Shown here one piece after another: positions 35,918 through 44,530 of a stretch of 64,000 bases of DNA. The notes below the pieces were generated by a model that saw only the letters and a list, made by a program, of their open reading frames with translations, was not told the origin of the DNA and did no database searches. The first letter of the stretch is position 1; each line of letters begins with the position of its first letter. The translations under genes and the position numbers were made by a program. This DNA comes from Planctomycetota bacterium (lineage in GTDB: Bacteria > Planctomycetota > UBA1135 > GCA-002686595): the NCBI GenBank assembly GCA_014237855.1, contig JABACD010000010.1, positions 62,001-126,000 on the forward strand, in the 5' to 3' direction.

Positions 35918-38527
35918 CTAATTGCGGTGAGACTGGCTGCTGGAGCGATAGGACGAGAGCTCGCTCAGGAGCTCTCGCACGCTCGAGCAGCGGGCACCCC
36001 GGCGCACGTTCGCGGCCCCGATCTCGAACGCCAGTCGCCACTGTTCTCTGAGCACGCGCCAGGCCTCGGTCAGAGGGACTCGGCTATCGTAGATGTGGGT
36101 GGCTTCCGAGGTCACGCCGTTCAGCTCGATGACCTTGAAGCCTCTTCCTTCGCGGAAGAGCTCCTCCGACTCTGCTCGTAGATCGTAGCGGCCGAAGTAG
36201 AAGCCCTCGAAGCTACGACTGAGCTCCTCGAAGGCATCCTCAAGTGCTGGCGTGAGGAGCTCTTGCCCATTGATGAAGATGGCTCCGCGGCAGTGAGTGC
36301 CGAGCTCCACGAGCTCAATTCTCTCCGCTGCTTCTGGGACTCGATCGAGCTCAGCTGCATGGAGCTGTGTGTAGGTGCTGGCCATGGCCACTGCGCGTGG
36401 ATCCAACAGGATCAGTTCTTCGAGGGTGTGGTGGCCATCGCCCCGCAGCTCTGGCAGGCGCTTCTCAGTGATGGAGAAGATCCGGCCACACTCGGCTCCT
36501 GGAATCCTCAGGTAGAAGACTCCGAACTCGGGACCGGGGACAAATTCCTGAAGGATGTGATCGACCTCGATCTTCGAGAGAGCAGTGAGCAGCTCGGCCT
36601 CACTCTTCAGGATCCGGACTCCGGAACCACGCTGGCCGACGTCTGGCTTGAGCACGACTGGATAGCCAGTCTCGATCTCCAGGAGGAAGTCGAGCGCCAG
36701 TTGTTCGCGTTCCCCGGCGCCCCTGGCCATCTCCAGCAGTTGATAGCGAGCAATCTGACCCCGGGAGCTGTCGAGCCCGGCCAGGATCTTGGACTTGGAT
36801 TCGCCGATGAAGCCACCGGTTGGGATTGCGGGGTTGGCCGCGGTGAAGAGCGTCGGGCTGCGATGCTTCAGAGCGAGCCAGACGACGTGGAGTGCAATGG
36901 GGGGGTAGAACATCCAGGGTGGCCAGAACTCCCACCGAGTCCATCGCATCCAGCTACCAACCAGGGAGCGGCGACCACGAAAGGTGAAGAGCCGGATGAC
37001 GACTCTCTCCACCAGGAGGATCAGGATGAGCAGCCCGATCAGGGCCATCGCACCCCACTCGTCGAAGAGAGCCAGAGCTTCCGCTCCAATGAAGGCTGAG
37101 ATGGCAACCAGGATCGGGGTCCAGATCAGGACAGCAACGAGGAAGTAGAAGGCAAAGGTCGAGAGGCGGGTCTTGAGCACCCCGGCGGCAAAGTAGGTCG
37201 GCAAGCGCAGACCGGGCATCAGCCGCGATAGGAAGATCGTCTTGACCCCGTTCTTTCTCAGCCAGGCTGAGGCGCGCTCCAGGGCGACCGGTGTGAGAAA
37301 CCAGCGTAGTGGCCGACGCTCGACCACTGGTCGACCCAGCCAGCGACCGGTGAGGAAGAGTCCCATGTCACCGATGTACACCCCGAAGCAGCAGGCGGCG
37401 ACGGCGGGAAGGAACTCGAGGCGCCCCTGGGCAACCAGCAGCCCCGCAGCGACAGAGGTGAGGTCCTCACTGATCAGGGTGCCGAGGATGAACAGCAGCA
37501 TCAAGACGAGCAGGGTCGGTCCACTGGCAGGTGGGACATCGGAGGGATCGAAGGCAGCCTCGGCGCGCTTGATGCGCTCGGGACTCGCATCATCACGTTG
37601 TTGTGCTCGCCCTGCTTCGGTCTCACGAACGAAGCGTTCGACGTGACCTTTCACATCTTCCATCCGGGTCCAGAGGATGAAGTGACTCGCATCAAGTTCG
37701 ACCAGCTGGCTTTGGGGGACGATCCGGTGGTGTTCGCGAGCTGCCTCCACTGGAACCAGGAAGTCGTCTGTGCCGTGCACGATCAGCATTGGGCCTTCCC
37801 ACCGCTCCAGACAGCCCCGAATCCGTGATTGGTCCGTGTCGAAGAAGTTTTGCGCGTAGCCGGGGCCCAGGACCCAGTGATCCGCACCACCGAAGTGCGG
37901 CACGGCCAGCGCGAGCGCGTCGATCAGCGTGAGCTGTACCCCATGGAGCAGGTGATTCAGATCGCGTCGACCGAAGAGCTCCAGCTCCTCGACTCCTAAT
38001 GCTGACACCATGGAGATCGAAGCCACAAGCTGTGGTGAGCGATCTGCCAGCTCGAGGGCCACCGCTCCTCCCATCGAGAAGGCAACCAGATGGACCGGCG
38101 GAGTCTTCAGCTGCTCCAGCAGCTGGTCCAGGTAGATCGAGTGGGCATGAGCAGAGAAATCGGGAATGCGCCGGTCGGACTGGCCGAAGCCGGGCAGGTC
38201 AGGAATGATCACTCGCAGGTCAGGAGGGATCGCTCCCGCGAGCTGATCGAAGTCATGCATGCTGCCTGGACTTCCGTGAAGCAGCACCAGCACCGGGGCC
38301 TGGGGGTCTCGAGAGCCAAGATCCTGATAGGCGAGCTGGACCCGTGCGCCAGTGCGCTGGTCTCCCCCCACGGCGGCTACTTCTGCAAGCTGGTGTGCTG
38401 CGCCCGATTGCGGTCTGAAGGGCCGGAGGTGCCACCAGACTTGCGATGCGAGCGTGCTCCCCAACCACAGGATGAAGAGGGTCCAGAGGACACGACGGCG
38501 TCGAGACGGCCAGCGCGTTGCTGTCAT
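35918..38527 (-). CDS. Alpha/beta-hydrolase - DedA (VTT) - ATP-grasp three-domain membrane protein
   Basis: An 869-residue fusion. After an N-terminal membrane segment (~12-28) comes an alpha/beta-hydrolase (~60-300) with oxyanion HGSPGS, nucleophile Ser in AFSMGG, Asp in HGTDD and His in DASHF. Residues ~330-520 form a DedA/VTT domain (YIGDMGLFLTGRWLGRP, SRLMPGLRLPTYFAAG), the family of lipid flippases. Residues ~560-840 are an ATP-grasp ligase-like domain (PVVLKPDVGQRGSGVR, ILQEFVPGPEFG, KVIELNGVTSEATH). It overlaps the acyltransferase gene by four bases at the end of an ornithine-lipid operon. A role in acylated-amino-acid lipid modification and flipping is inference. Confidence 0.78.
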   Translation of the reverse strand: MTATRWPSRRRRVLWTLFILWLGSTLASQVWWHLRPFRPQSGAAHQLAEVAAVGGDQRTGARVQLAYQDLGSRDPQAPVLVLLHGSPGSMHDFDQLAGAIPPDLRVIIPDLPGFGQSDRRIPDFSAHAHSIYLDQLLEQLKTPPVHLVAFSMGGAVALELADRSPQLVASISMVSALGVEELELFGRRDLNHLLHGVQLTLIDALALAVPHFGGADHWVLGPGYAQNFFDTDQSRIRGCLERWEGPMLIVHGTDDFLVPVEAAREHHRIVPQSQLVELDASHFILWTRMEDVKGHVERFVRETEAGRAQQRDDASPERIKRAEAAFDPSDVPPASGPTLLVLMLLFILGTLISEDLTSVAAGLLVAQGRLEFLPAVAACCFGVYIGDMGLFLTGRWLGRPVVERRPLRWFLTPVALERASAWLRKNGVKTIFLSRLMPGLRLPTYFAAGVLKTRLSTFAFYFLVAVLIWTPILVAISAFIGAEALALFDEWGAMALIGLLILILLVERVVIRLFTFRGRRSLVGSWMRWTRWEFWPPWMFYPPIALHVVWLALKHRSPTLFTAANPAIPTGGFIGESKSKILAGLDSSRGQIARYQLLEMARGAGEREQLALDFLLEIETGYPVVLKPDVGQRGSGVRILKSEAELLTALSKIEVDHILQEFVPGPEFGVFYLRIPGAECGRIFSITEKRLPELRGDGHHTLEELILLDPRAVAMASTYTQLHAAELDRVPEAAERIELVELGTHCRGAIFINGQELLTPALEDAFEELSRSFEGFYFGRYDLRAESEELFREGRGFKVIELNGVTSEATHIYDSRVPLTEAWRVLREQWRLAFEIGAANVRRGARCSSVRELLSELSSYRSSSQSHRN

Positions 38528-39333
38528 ATCACGACTTCGCTTGTGGTTGCCGCCAGGGGATCCTCGCCCAGCTCCTGGCAGACCGGCTCGAAGATTCGCT
38601 GAATGTCGGCTTGTGCGTCGAGGGCCAGCTGCTTGCGATCAGTGCCGGTCAGCCTCGAGTCGCTGAAGCGTACGACCGCATCGATGTGGCTCAATCGCAA
38701 GAGCTTGAGGAGATGCGGGGCGAAGAGCATGTCTCCCCACCAGCATACCGACCACTGTGCAGGACGCTCATGCGGGGGAGTGGAGTAGTGCAGCGCCGCT
38801 GTGACGATCTCGAGTTTGCCAGCGACCGCTACCTCGAACAGTGAGGCCTTGAAGGGCAGGAGGTCCAGTCCTGGGCTGCTGGTGCCCTCAGGGAAGAAGA
38901 CGACTCCACGGCCGGTTGAGAGTGTTTCTTGAATCTCATTGAGGGCCCTGGGGATGTCCCGACGGCTGGTGCGATCAATGAAGAGGGTTCCTCCGAAACG
39001 CGCGAGGAAACCGAGCACGGGCCAGGACTTGACCTCCGCCTTCGAGAGCAGGCGTGCATCGAGCTGGCTCATGAAAACTCCGACGTCCGTGTACGAGAGG
39101 TGGTTTGCAACCATCAAGAAGGGCGCGGCGGGGGGAGTCCCTACTACTCGAACCCGGATGCCCATCACGCGGTTCATCTGCCGTGCCCAGCGACGGACAA
39201 TGCGATTCTCGCGGGCCACCTGTTGTCCGGGCCGGAGCGAGCCCCGAGCTTTCTCGATGAGAAGTGTGATGACTCCAAGGCTGCAGACCGCCGCAATTGC
39301 CAGGAGTCTCCAGACGACGCGCAGGAAGATCAT
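38524..39333 (-). CDS. olsA: 1-acyl-glycerol-3-phosphate/lyso-ornithine-lipid O-acyltransferase (PlsC family)
   Basis: A 269-residue acyltransferase. The N-terminus has a membrane segment (~8-28), then the PlsC HX4D motif in ANHLSYTD and the FFPEGTSS glycerolipid-binding motif. PlsC proteins transfer an acyl group to a lysophospholipid; OlsA members transfer it to lyso-ornithine lipid. It lies 22 bases behind an OlsB-like gene, which makes OlsA the likelier role here. It overlaps the fusion gene downstream by ATGA. Confidence 0.82.
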   Translation of the reverse strand: MIFLRVVWRLLAIAAVCSLGVITLLIEKARGSLRPGQQVARENRIVRRWARQMNRVMGIRVRVVGTPPAAPFLMVANHLSYTDVGVFMSQLDARLLSKAEVKSWPVLGFLARFGGTLFIDRTSRRDIPRALNEIQETLSTGRGVVFFPEGTSSPGLDLLPFKASLFEVAVAGKLEIVTAALHYSTPPHERPAQWSVCWWGDMLFAPHLLKLLRLSHIDAVVRFSDSRLTGTDRKQLALDAQADIQRIFEPVCQELGEDPLAATTSEVVI

Positions 39334-39355
39334 CGACAGCCCGGTGTCGCCTCGG

Positions 39356-40252
39356 TTACGAGGGCTCTTCCCCCAAGGGGAGGCCCCTGGTGAAGGGCGC
39401 CATCTTCTTGGCCTCGATTCGACGGGTGTCCGTCCAGGTCAGGAAGTCGATCGTGCCGAACTCGCGGTCGATGGCCGGCGGTCCACACAGCTTTGCTCCA
39501 AATCGAAGATAGAGCTCAAAGAGCTTCGGCATCGTGTACTCACCCTCGTACAGCTGATGAGTGGAGACGTGGCAGGCGTGCTCATGCAGTGGGGTTACCT
39601 CGAACTGGTCGTGCAGGTGCCCGTTGCGCTTGAGCCAGGCGTAGGCTCGCAAGCCTTCTTCGGGATCCTGACTGGTGATCGAGGAGCAGCCGAAGAAGTA
39701 GCGGCTACGGTTCCAGTACAAGTAGGAGGCGAGGCCGCGCCAGAGCAAGAAGAGCACGGCTTGATCACGGTATTCCTTGGCAACAGCGGCTCGACCGAGC
39801 TCGACGGCGCCCTGCATCATGTGTACAGGAATGCTGGAGAGATCGAATTCACCAGCAGAGTAGAAGCCCTCGGTGGCCTGGGCCTTCGCCCAGGTCTGCA
39901 TCCGGTAGGTGCCGATGACTCGATCCGTTGCACCATCGATCACCATGAGGTGGTCCCAGATGGCATCGAATCGGTCCTGATCGAGCTGGGTTGCCTTGGA
40001 ATCTCGAAGGCCCTCGCCAAGCTCGAGGTTGAAGACCTCGTACCGCAACCTGAGGCACCTCTCGACTTCGTCGTCACTCTGGGCGAAACGAAGGCTGTAG
40101 ACGCCGCGTCTCTCATCCAGCGGGGGGCGGGTAGGAGGGAGGTCTAGCTCCTGGATGAGTTGCTGCGAAGCGGGAGGTTTGGTTGCGTCGGTCAAGGGGC
40201 GGGAATTGTGTCTGGCGCACAGGCTCAAGTCCAGAAACTGGTCCCCTGGCAC
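39356..40252 (-). CDS. olsB: OlsB-like ornithine-acyl-ACP N-acyltransferase
   Basis: A 298-residue GNAT-fold acyltransferase of the OlsB/hemolysin-like family. Signature parts are LRYEVFNLELGEG, DHLMVIDGATDRVIGTYRMQ, VELGRAAVAKEYRDQAVLFLLWRGL and FGCSSITSQDP. OlsB attaches a 3-hydroxy fatty acid to ornithine, the first step of ornithine-lipid synthesis. The first ~45 residues are not typical; the GTG at 40252 lies 17 bases after ispH, while a TTG at 40195 is an alternative start. The adjacent PlsC-type gene supplies the second acylation. Confidence 0.8.
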   Translation of the reverse strand: MPGDQFLDLSLCARHNSRPLTDATKPPASQQLIQELDLPPTRPPLDERRGVYSLRFAQSDDEVERCLRLRYEVFNLELGEGLRDSKATQLDQDRFDAIWDHLMVIDGATDRVIGTYRMQTWAKAQATEGFYSAGEFDLSSIPVHMMQGAVELGRAAVAKEYRDQAVLFLLWRGLASYLYWNRSRYFFGCSSITSQDPEEGLRAYAWLKRNGHLHDQFEVTPLHEHACHVSTHQLYEGEYTMPKLFELYLRFGAKLCGPPAIDREFGTIDFLTWTDTRRIEAKKMAPFTRGLPLGEEPS

Positions 40253-40269
40253 CCGGGACCGCCTCCCTG

Positions 40270-41193
40270 CTACTCGGTCAGCTCGACAGGCAGCTTGAAG
40301 ACCAGGCTCTCGTCCTTTCCTGGGAGCTCCTGGGTCGAATTCACACCAAGCTCACGAAGTCGATCCAGGATCAGCTGAACCAGAACTTCCGGAGCAGAGG
40401 CCCCCGCGGTGACTCCGATGTTCTTGGCCTCATCCAGCCAGGTTGGATCGATCTGATCAGGATCATCTACCAGGTAGGAGGGCACGCCCGCGCGCTTGCC
40501 GAGTTCCTGGAGGCGGTTCGAGTTGGAGGAGTTCGAGGAGCCGACCACGATCAGGACATCAACCGTGTCGGCGATCTCACGCACGGCGTCTTGCCGGTTC
40601 TGGGTGGCGTAGCAGATGTCCGCGATGTCAGGCCCCTGGATCAGGGGGAAGCGCTCGTTGAGTGCCTTGATCACCTCCCGGGTATCATCGACCGAGAGGG
40701 TTGTTTGGGTGACATAGGCCAGTCTGCCAGGATTGGCTACTGCCAGTTCACTGACCCCTTCGGGTGTCGATACGATGTGCACCTTGCCTGGAAAGCGCCC
40801 TTGGGTGCCCTCGACCTCAGGGTGGCCCTCGTGACCGATCAGGATCAACTCGTGATCGGAGTCACCGTAGACTCGGGCCTGGTTGTGGACCTTCGTGACC
40901 AGCGGGCAGGTGGCGTCGATCACTCGGAGGGCACGCTGGCGTCCGATCCGTTCCACCTCGTCGGAGACGCCGTGGGCACTGAAGATCGTCACTGCACCGC
41001 TGGGGATGGCGTCGAGCTTGTCGACGAAGTGGACGCCACGCGAGCGCAGGTCTTCGAGCACGTGGCGGTTGTGCACAATCTCGTGCAGCACGTACACCGG
41101 AGCTCCGTAGAGCTCGAGAGCTTTCTCCACGATCTCGATCGCGCGGTCGACACCGGCGCAGAATCCTCGGGGGTTGGCTAGGTGAGCGCGCAT
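40270..41193 (-). CDS. ispH: 4-hydroxy-3-methylbut-2-enyl diphosphate reductase
   Basis: A 307-residue IspH/LytB, the last enzyme of the MEP isoprenoid pathway, forming IPP and DMAPP. It has ANPRGFCAGVDRAIEIVEKAL, with the first cluster Cys, the VHNRHV motif, SAHGVS, DATCPLVTKVH with the second Cys and SSNSSNSNRL near the third. It contains a [4Fe-4S] cluster and needs external electrons. A ferredoxin gene ends only 12 bases upstream of its start and is an obvious candidate donor. OlsB follows 17 bases later. Confidence 0.95.
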   Translation of the reverse strand: MRAHLANPRGFCAGVDRAIEIVEKALELYGAPVYVLHEIVHNRHVLEDLRSRGVHFVDKLDAIPSGAVTIFSAHGVSDEVERIGRQRALRVIDATCPLVTKVHNQARVYGDSDHELILIGHEGHPEVEGTQGRFPGKVHIVSTPEGVSELAVANPGRLAYVTQTTLSVDDTREVIKALNERFPLIQGPDIADICYATQNRQDAVREIADTVDVLIVVGSSNSSNSNRLQELGKRAGVPSYLVDDPDQIDPTWLDEAKNIGVTAGASAPEVLVQLILDRLRELGVNSTQELPGKDESLVFKLPVELTE

Positions 41194-41205
41194 TCTAGTG
41201 GGCTC

Positions 41206-41589
41206 TCAGTGAGACTCCGATACGTGATTGCGATTCCACTCGGGCACCTCGACCACGACGTTGCAGCTCGCGTCGGGAACGGCCTGACAGGCAAGCCTTG
41301 AGTGCTCGGTGAGCCCCGGGGCGTTGTCGAGCATGTCCTCTTCCTGGTCGGTGATCTCAGAGCAGGAATCGAAGCCTTCGACGACGTGCACGTGGCAGGT
41401 CGAGCAGGCATTGACCCCGCCACAGGCGTGGTCGATGTCAATATCGTGTCCGAGCGCTATGTCGAGAATCGATCCCGGTTGGCCATCTCGTTGAAAGGGA
41501 AATTCCGAAGAGTTCACCTCGATTGATTCGCCTCCAGGATTGAAGGTGAGCTTGAATTTCTTGGTGTCCACCAGGCTGTCTTGACTCAT
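41206..41589 (-). CDS. fdx: [2Fe-2S] ferredoxin, adrenodoxin/ISC type
   Basis: A 127-residue ferredoxin. Cluster ligands are Cys56-x5-Cys62-x2-Cys65 (HACGGVNACSTC) and Cys101 (LACQAV), the spacing of ISC-type or adrenodoxin-like ferredoxins rather than plant-type. The much longer open frame that extends upstream to 42414 is the antisense of the helicase tail; the ATG at 41589 matches the family. It is the second gene of an operon: 28 bases after the helicase stop and 12 bases before ispH, which suggests it reduces IspH or serves Fe-S assembly. Confidence 0.9.
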   Translation of the reverse strand: MSQDSLVDTKKFKLTFNPGGESIEVNSSEFPFQRDGQPGSILDIALGHDIDIDHACGGVNACSTCHVHVVEGFDSCSEITDQEEDMLDNAPGLTEHSRLACQAVPDASCNVVVEVPEWNRNHVSESH

Positions 41590-41617
41590 GGCTACAAGGA
41601 CTTCACGGGATCGGAGC

Positions 41618-43636
41618 TCAGAGCCCCATGCCAAACCCACCTCGCGGGGCCTCGGGGTTCGTTGAGGTTCTCTCCTCGACTCTGGGCTCCTGATTCCGGG
41701 GCAGACGCTCGGGCACGGAGCTTGAGCGATCAGGGCTCTGCTCGGAATCGCGCTGTCTCTTAGGCCTCCGAGAGGGGCGGTTCGAGGTGTCTCTGCTCGT
41801 TTCCTCAGCCTGATGTTCAGAGTTACCGGGAGTCTCTTCAGGGAGGGGGCGGGGGCTGGATTCACGCTCTTCACGAGCCTTGTCGCGGGTGCGTGAGCTG
41901 CGCTCCTCCCGAGACCTGCCCGAGGACCTGGAGTCACGACCCTCGTCGCGTGAGCTGTCCCCACGAGAGCTGCGCTCTTCCTGGTCGCCTGCCTCTGTCC
42001 TTCGTCGCCGTGTTCTCCGGGGAGGGTCGTTGGGATCCCGCTGGCGGCGCGGTCGACCGCTCGGCAGGGTGACCGGCTCATTGTCGGAGGCCCGCTGCCT
42101 GACGGGGCTGGGGGACTCCGTTGCCCTGCGGCTGTCCTCGTCACTCTGCGAGCCACGCTGGCTACCTCCACGCTCGCGCCGGTTCCTGCTCTCGGAGCGC
42201 TCGTCTCGATTCCTGTCTCCGGATCGTGTGTCCCTGGACCTCTTGCTCTCCTCTCGCTGAGGGCGTCGAGAGCGTTCGCTCCTGGGCTCGTCTTGGTCCT
42301 CGCGACGACCGCGGCTCTCCTCCTGGCGTGGCTGGCGCTCCGGTCGAGCTCTACGTGAGTTCTCGAAACGACTGCCGGGGGCCTCAACGTGCTCAATCTC
42401 CCAGCTTGCCTCACGCAGGAGCATCTTCCAGCGGTGCATGTGCTCGTGCGTCACGAGGGTGACGGCGTGGCCTTCGCGGCCAGCCCGTCCAGTGCGGCCA
42501 ATTCGGTGGGTGTAGTCGGTGATTGAGCGCGGAACACTGTAGTTGACCACCCGGGTCACGTGCTTCACGTCGAGTCCACGTGAGGCCACATCGGTAGCGA
42601 CGAGGACCTTCACCTCGCCGGTTCGGAAGGCTCCCATGACCCGGAAGCGTGCCGCTTGGTCGTAGCCACCGTGGAGCGCCTTGATCGAGAACGAGAGCCG
42701 TTCCAATCGTCGCATCAAACGCTCAACATCAGTGCGCCGCTCGCAAAAGACCAGGAAGACATCCTCAGGCTCGCTCCGCTCGATCATCCGAATCAAGGCC
42801 AGCGGCCTCTCGGAGTCGTCAAGCGCGACGTACTGCTGGGTGATGTTGTCGACGGTCTTCACGCCACTTGCTGTCGCGATCTCCGCCGGGTCTCTGGTGT
42901 AGTCCCTGGCCAGCCTGAGCAGCGTGTCCGGAAAGGTTGCAGAGAAGAGCAGGGTCTGACGCTCCTCGGGAGTGAAGTTCAGGATCTTCTTCACATCATC
43001 GATGAACCCGATCTCGAGCATCTCGTCGGCCTCGTCGAGTACGACAAACTCTGTCCAGGGGAAGGACAGGAACTTCTGTTCGTAGAGATCGATCACACGT
43101 CCAGGAGTTCCGACGACTACCTGGGCGCCAGCATGTAGTGCTGCGACCTGGGGGCCAGCGGGTTCGCCACCGACGATCAGGGCAACCTTGATGTCCCGCG
43201 GCTCACCCAGCTTCTCGAGTACGTCGGCAACCTGCTCCGCGAGTTCGCGGGTAGGGCACAGGCATAGACCGAGCACTGTCACTCGATCTGCGTCGATCTT
43301 GGAGATCATGGGCGCGCCGAAGGCCAGGGTCTTGCCGGTCCCCGTCTCGGCCTTGGCAATCACATCGCGACCCTTGAGCACTGGCTCGATGGCCAGCGCC
43401 TGGATCGGAGTGGGCTTGACGATCCCCATCTCGGCGATCGCCTGCTGCACTGTATCGTTGAGTTCGAACTCGTCGAAGTGCTCCACGTCGGGAGGATTCT
43501 CGGTGGGATGGAGGGGCTCCACGGGCGGACCCGCCGGTTTGCGGGGGCCACGGGGGCCACCGCGACCCCGGCGCTCCTGGCCTCCGAATTTGGATCCACG
43601 GCGTCGGGCGCCGGATCTATTGCCTTTCTGATTCAA
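41618..43636 (-). CDS. DEAD-box RNA helicase with long charged low-complexity tail
   Basis: A 672-residue RNA helicase. The core (~50-430) carries the Q motif (TPIQALAIEP), Walker A AETGTGKT, PTRELAEQ, GTPGRVID, DEAD in LDEADEML, SAT and HRIGRTGR. The C-terminal ~235 residues are a low-complexity tail dominated by Arg, Ser, Glu and Asp, ending GGFGMGL, probably an RNA-binding disordered region. The N-terminal ~40 residues are also Arg/Gly-rich. It could act in ribosome assembly or RNA turnover. It leads the ferredoxin/ispH/ols operon and diverges from exonuclease III. Confidence 0.93.
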   Translation of the reverse strand: MNQKGNRSGARRRGSKFGGQERRGRGGPRGPRKPAGPPVEPLHPTENPPDVEHFDEFELNDTVQQAIAEMGIVKPTPIQALAIEPVLKGRDVIAKAETGTGKTLAFGAPMISKIDADRVTVLGLCLCPTRELAEQVADVLEKLGEPRDIKVALIVGGEPAGPQVAALHAGAQVVVGTPGRVIDLYEQKFLSFPWTEFVVLDEADEMLEIGFIDDVKKILNFTPEERQTLLFSATFPDTLLRLARDYTRDPAEIATASGVKTVDNITQQYVALDDSERPLALIRMIERSEPEDVFLVFCERRTDVERLMRRLERLSFSIKALHGGYDQAARFRVMGAFRTGEVKVLVATDVASRGLDVKHVTRVVNYSVPRSITDYTHRIGRTGRAGREGHAVTLVTHEHMHRWKMLLREASWEIEHVEAPGSRFENSRRARPERQPRQEESRGRREDQDEPRSERSRRPQREESKRSRDTRSGDRNRDERSESRNRRERGGSQRGSQSDEDSRRATESPSPVRQRASDNEPVTLPSGRPRRQRDPNDPPRRTRRRRTEAGDQEERSSRGDSSRDEGRDSRSSGRSREERSSRTRDKAREERESSPRPLPEETPGNSEHQAEETSRDTSNRPSRRPKRQRDSEQSPDRSSSVPERLPRNQEPRVEERTSTNPEAPRGGFGMGL

Positions 43637-43739
43637 GGTGTCTCGCTGACTCGAGGGAACTCGCTTGTTTTTCGGGCGATGATTCTATCCTCCACCTTGT
43701 CAACGGGACACCCTGACGCCCTATCCCCGAGCATCTCAT

Positions 43740-44528
43740 ATGCGAATCGCCACCTGGAACGTCAATTCGATCCGAGCACGCCTTCCAAGGCTCCTGCCCT
43801 GGCTGGCGGAATCCCGCCCAGAGGTGGTCTGCCTCCAGGAGACCAAGTGCGTCGACGACGTCTTTCCCAGGGAGGAGATCGAGGATCTGGGCTACAACAT
43901 CCTGACTTATGGCCAGAAGACCTACAACGGGGTGGCGATTCTGTCCCGGAGTGGCCTCTCGGACGAGCTTCGGGGATTCCCGGACGATGCTCCCGATGCG
44001 GACCGCAGGGTTCTGGGGGCCACAGTGGGGGGGGTCATGGTCCTCAACCTCTATGTGGTCAATGGAAAGGAGGTGGGCAGCGACAAGTACGCCTACAAGC
44101 TCGACTGGCTGGAGCGCCTGCGAGAGTTCATCGACGGCCACTACAGATCGAAGACGGGCCGCTTGGCAGGGAAGCTGGTCGTGACAGGCGACTACAACAT
44201 CACCTTCGATGATCGGGATGTACATGACCCGACGGCCTGGAGGGACAAGATCCTGTGTTCAGAGCCCGAGAGGGATGCTCTGGCATCCATCATGGGCTTG
44301 GGGCTTCGCGATGCCTTCAGGAAGTTCGAGTCTGAAGGCTCTCACTTCACCTGGTGGGACTTTCGCTCTCGTGGTTTCAGTGGAAACCGCGGACTGAGGA
44401 TCGATCACTTCCTGATGTCTGATGAGGCCTACGATGCCTGCAGCGCTGTGAAGATCGACCTCGATGCCCGTGCCGGTGAGAAGCCCAGCGACCATGCTCC
44501 GGTAATCGCAACGATTCAAGACGATTGA
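43740..44528 (+). CDS. xthA: Exodeoxyribonuclease III (AP endonuclease)
   Basis: A 262-residue Mg-dependent AP endonuclease/3'-5' exonuclease for base-excision repair. Family motifs are MRIATWNVNSIRAR, CLQETKC with the metal-binding Glu, GVAILSR, VVTGDYNI with catalytic Asp/Asn, FTWWDFR, GLRIDHFL and the terminal SDHAPV with the catalytic His. Length is normal. It is divergent from the helicase, and its stop lies two bases before the ATG of a lipoprotein sulfatase. Confidence 0.94.
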   Translation: MRIATWNVNSIRARLPRLLPWLAESRPEVVCLQETKCVDDVFPREEIEDLGYNILTYGQKTYNGVAILSRSGLSDELRGFPDDAPDADRRVLGATVGGVMVLNLYVVNGKEVGSDKYAYKLDWLERLREFIDGHYRSKTGRLAGKLVVTGDYNITFDDRDVHDPTAWRDKILCSEPERDALASIMGLGLRDAFRKFESEGSHFTWWDFRSRGFSGNRGLRIDHFLMSDEAYDACSAVKIDLDARAGEKPSDHAPVIATIQDD

Positions 44529-44530
44529 TC

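Noticed and set aside
38939-40147. A 402-codon plus-strand frame opposite olsA/olsB
   Set aside because: The opposite strand encodes recognisable OlsB and PlsC motifs; this frame is a shadow.
40183-41181. A 332-codon plus-strand frame opposite ispH
   Set aside because: IspH on the minus strand is unambiguous; the plus frame is low in information and unlike any protein family.
41590-42414. N-terminal extension of the ferredoxin frame by 275 codons
   Set aside because: It overlaps the helicase tail on the same strand in another frame, is Arg/Ser/Pro-rich, and the ferredoxin family starts at the ATG at 41589.
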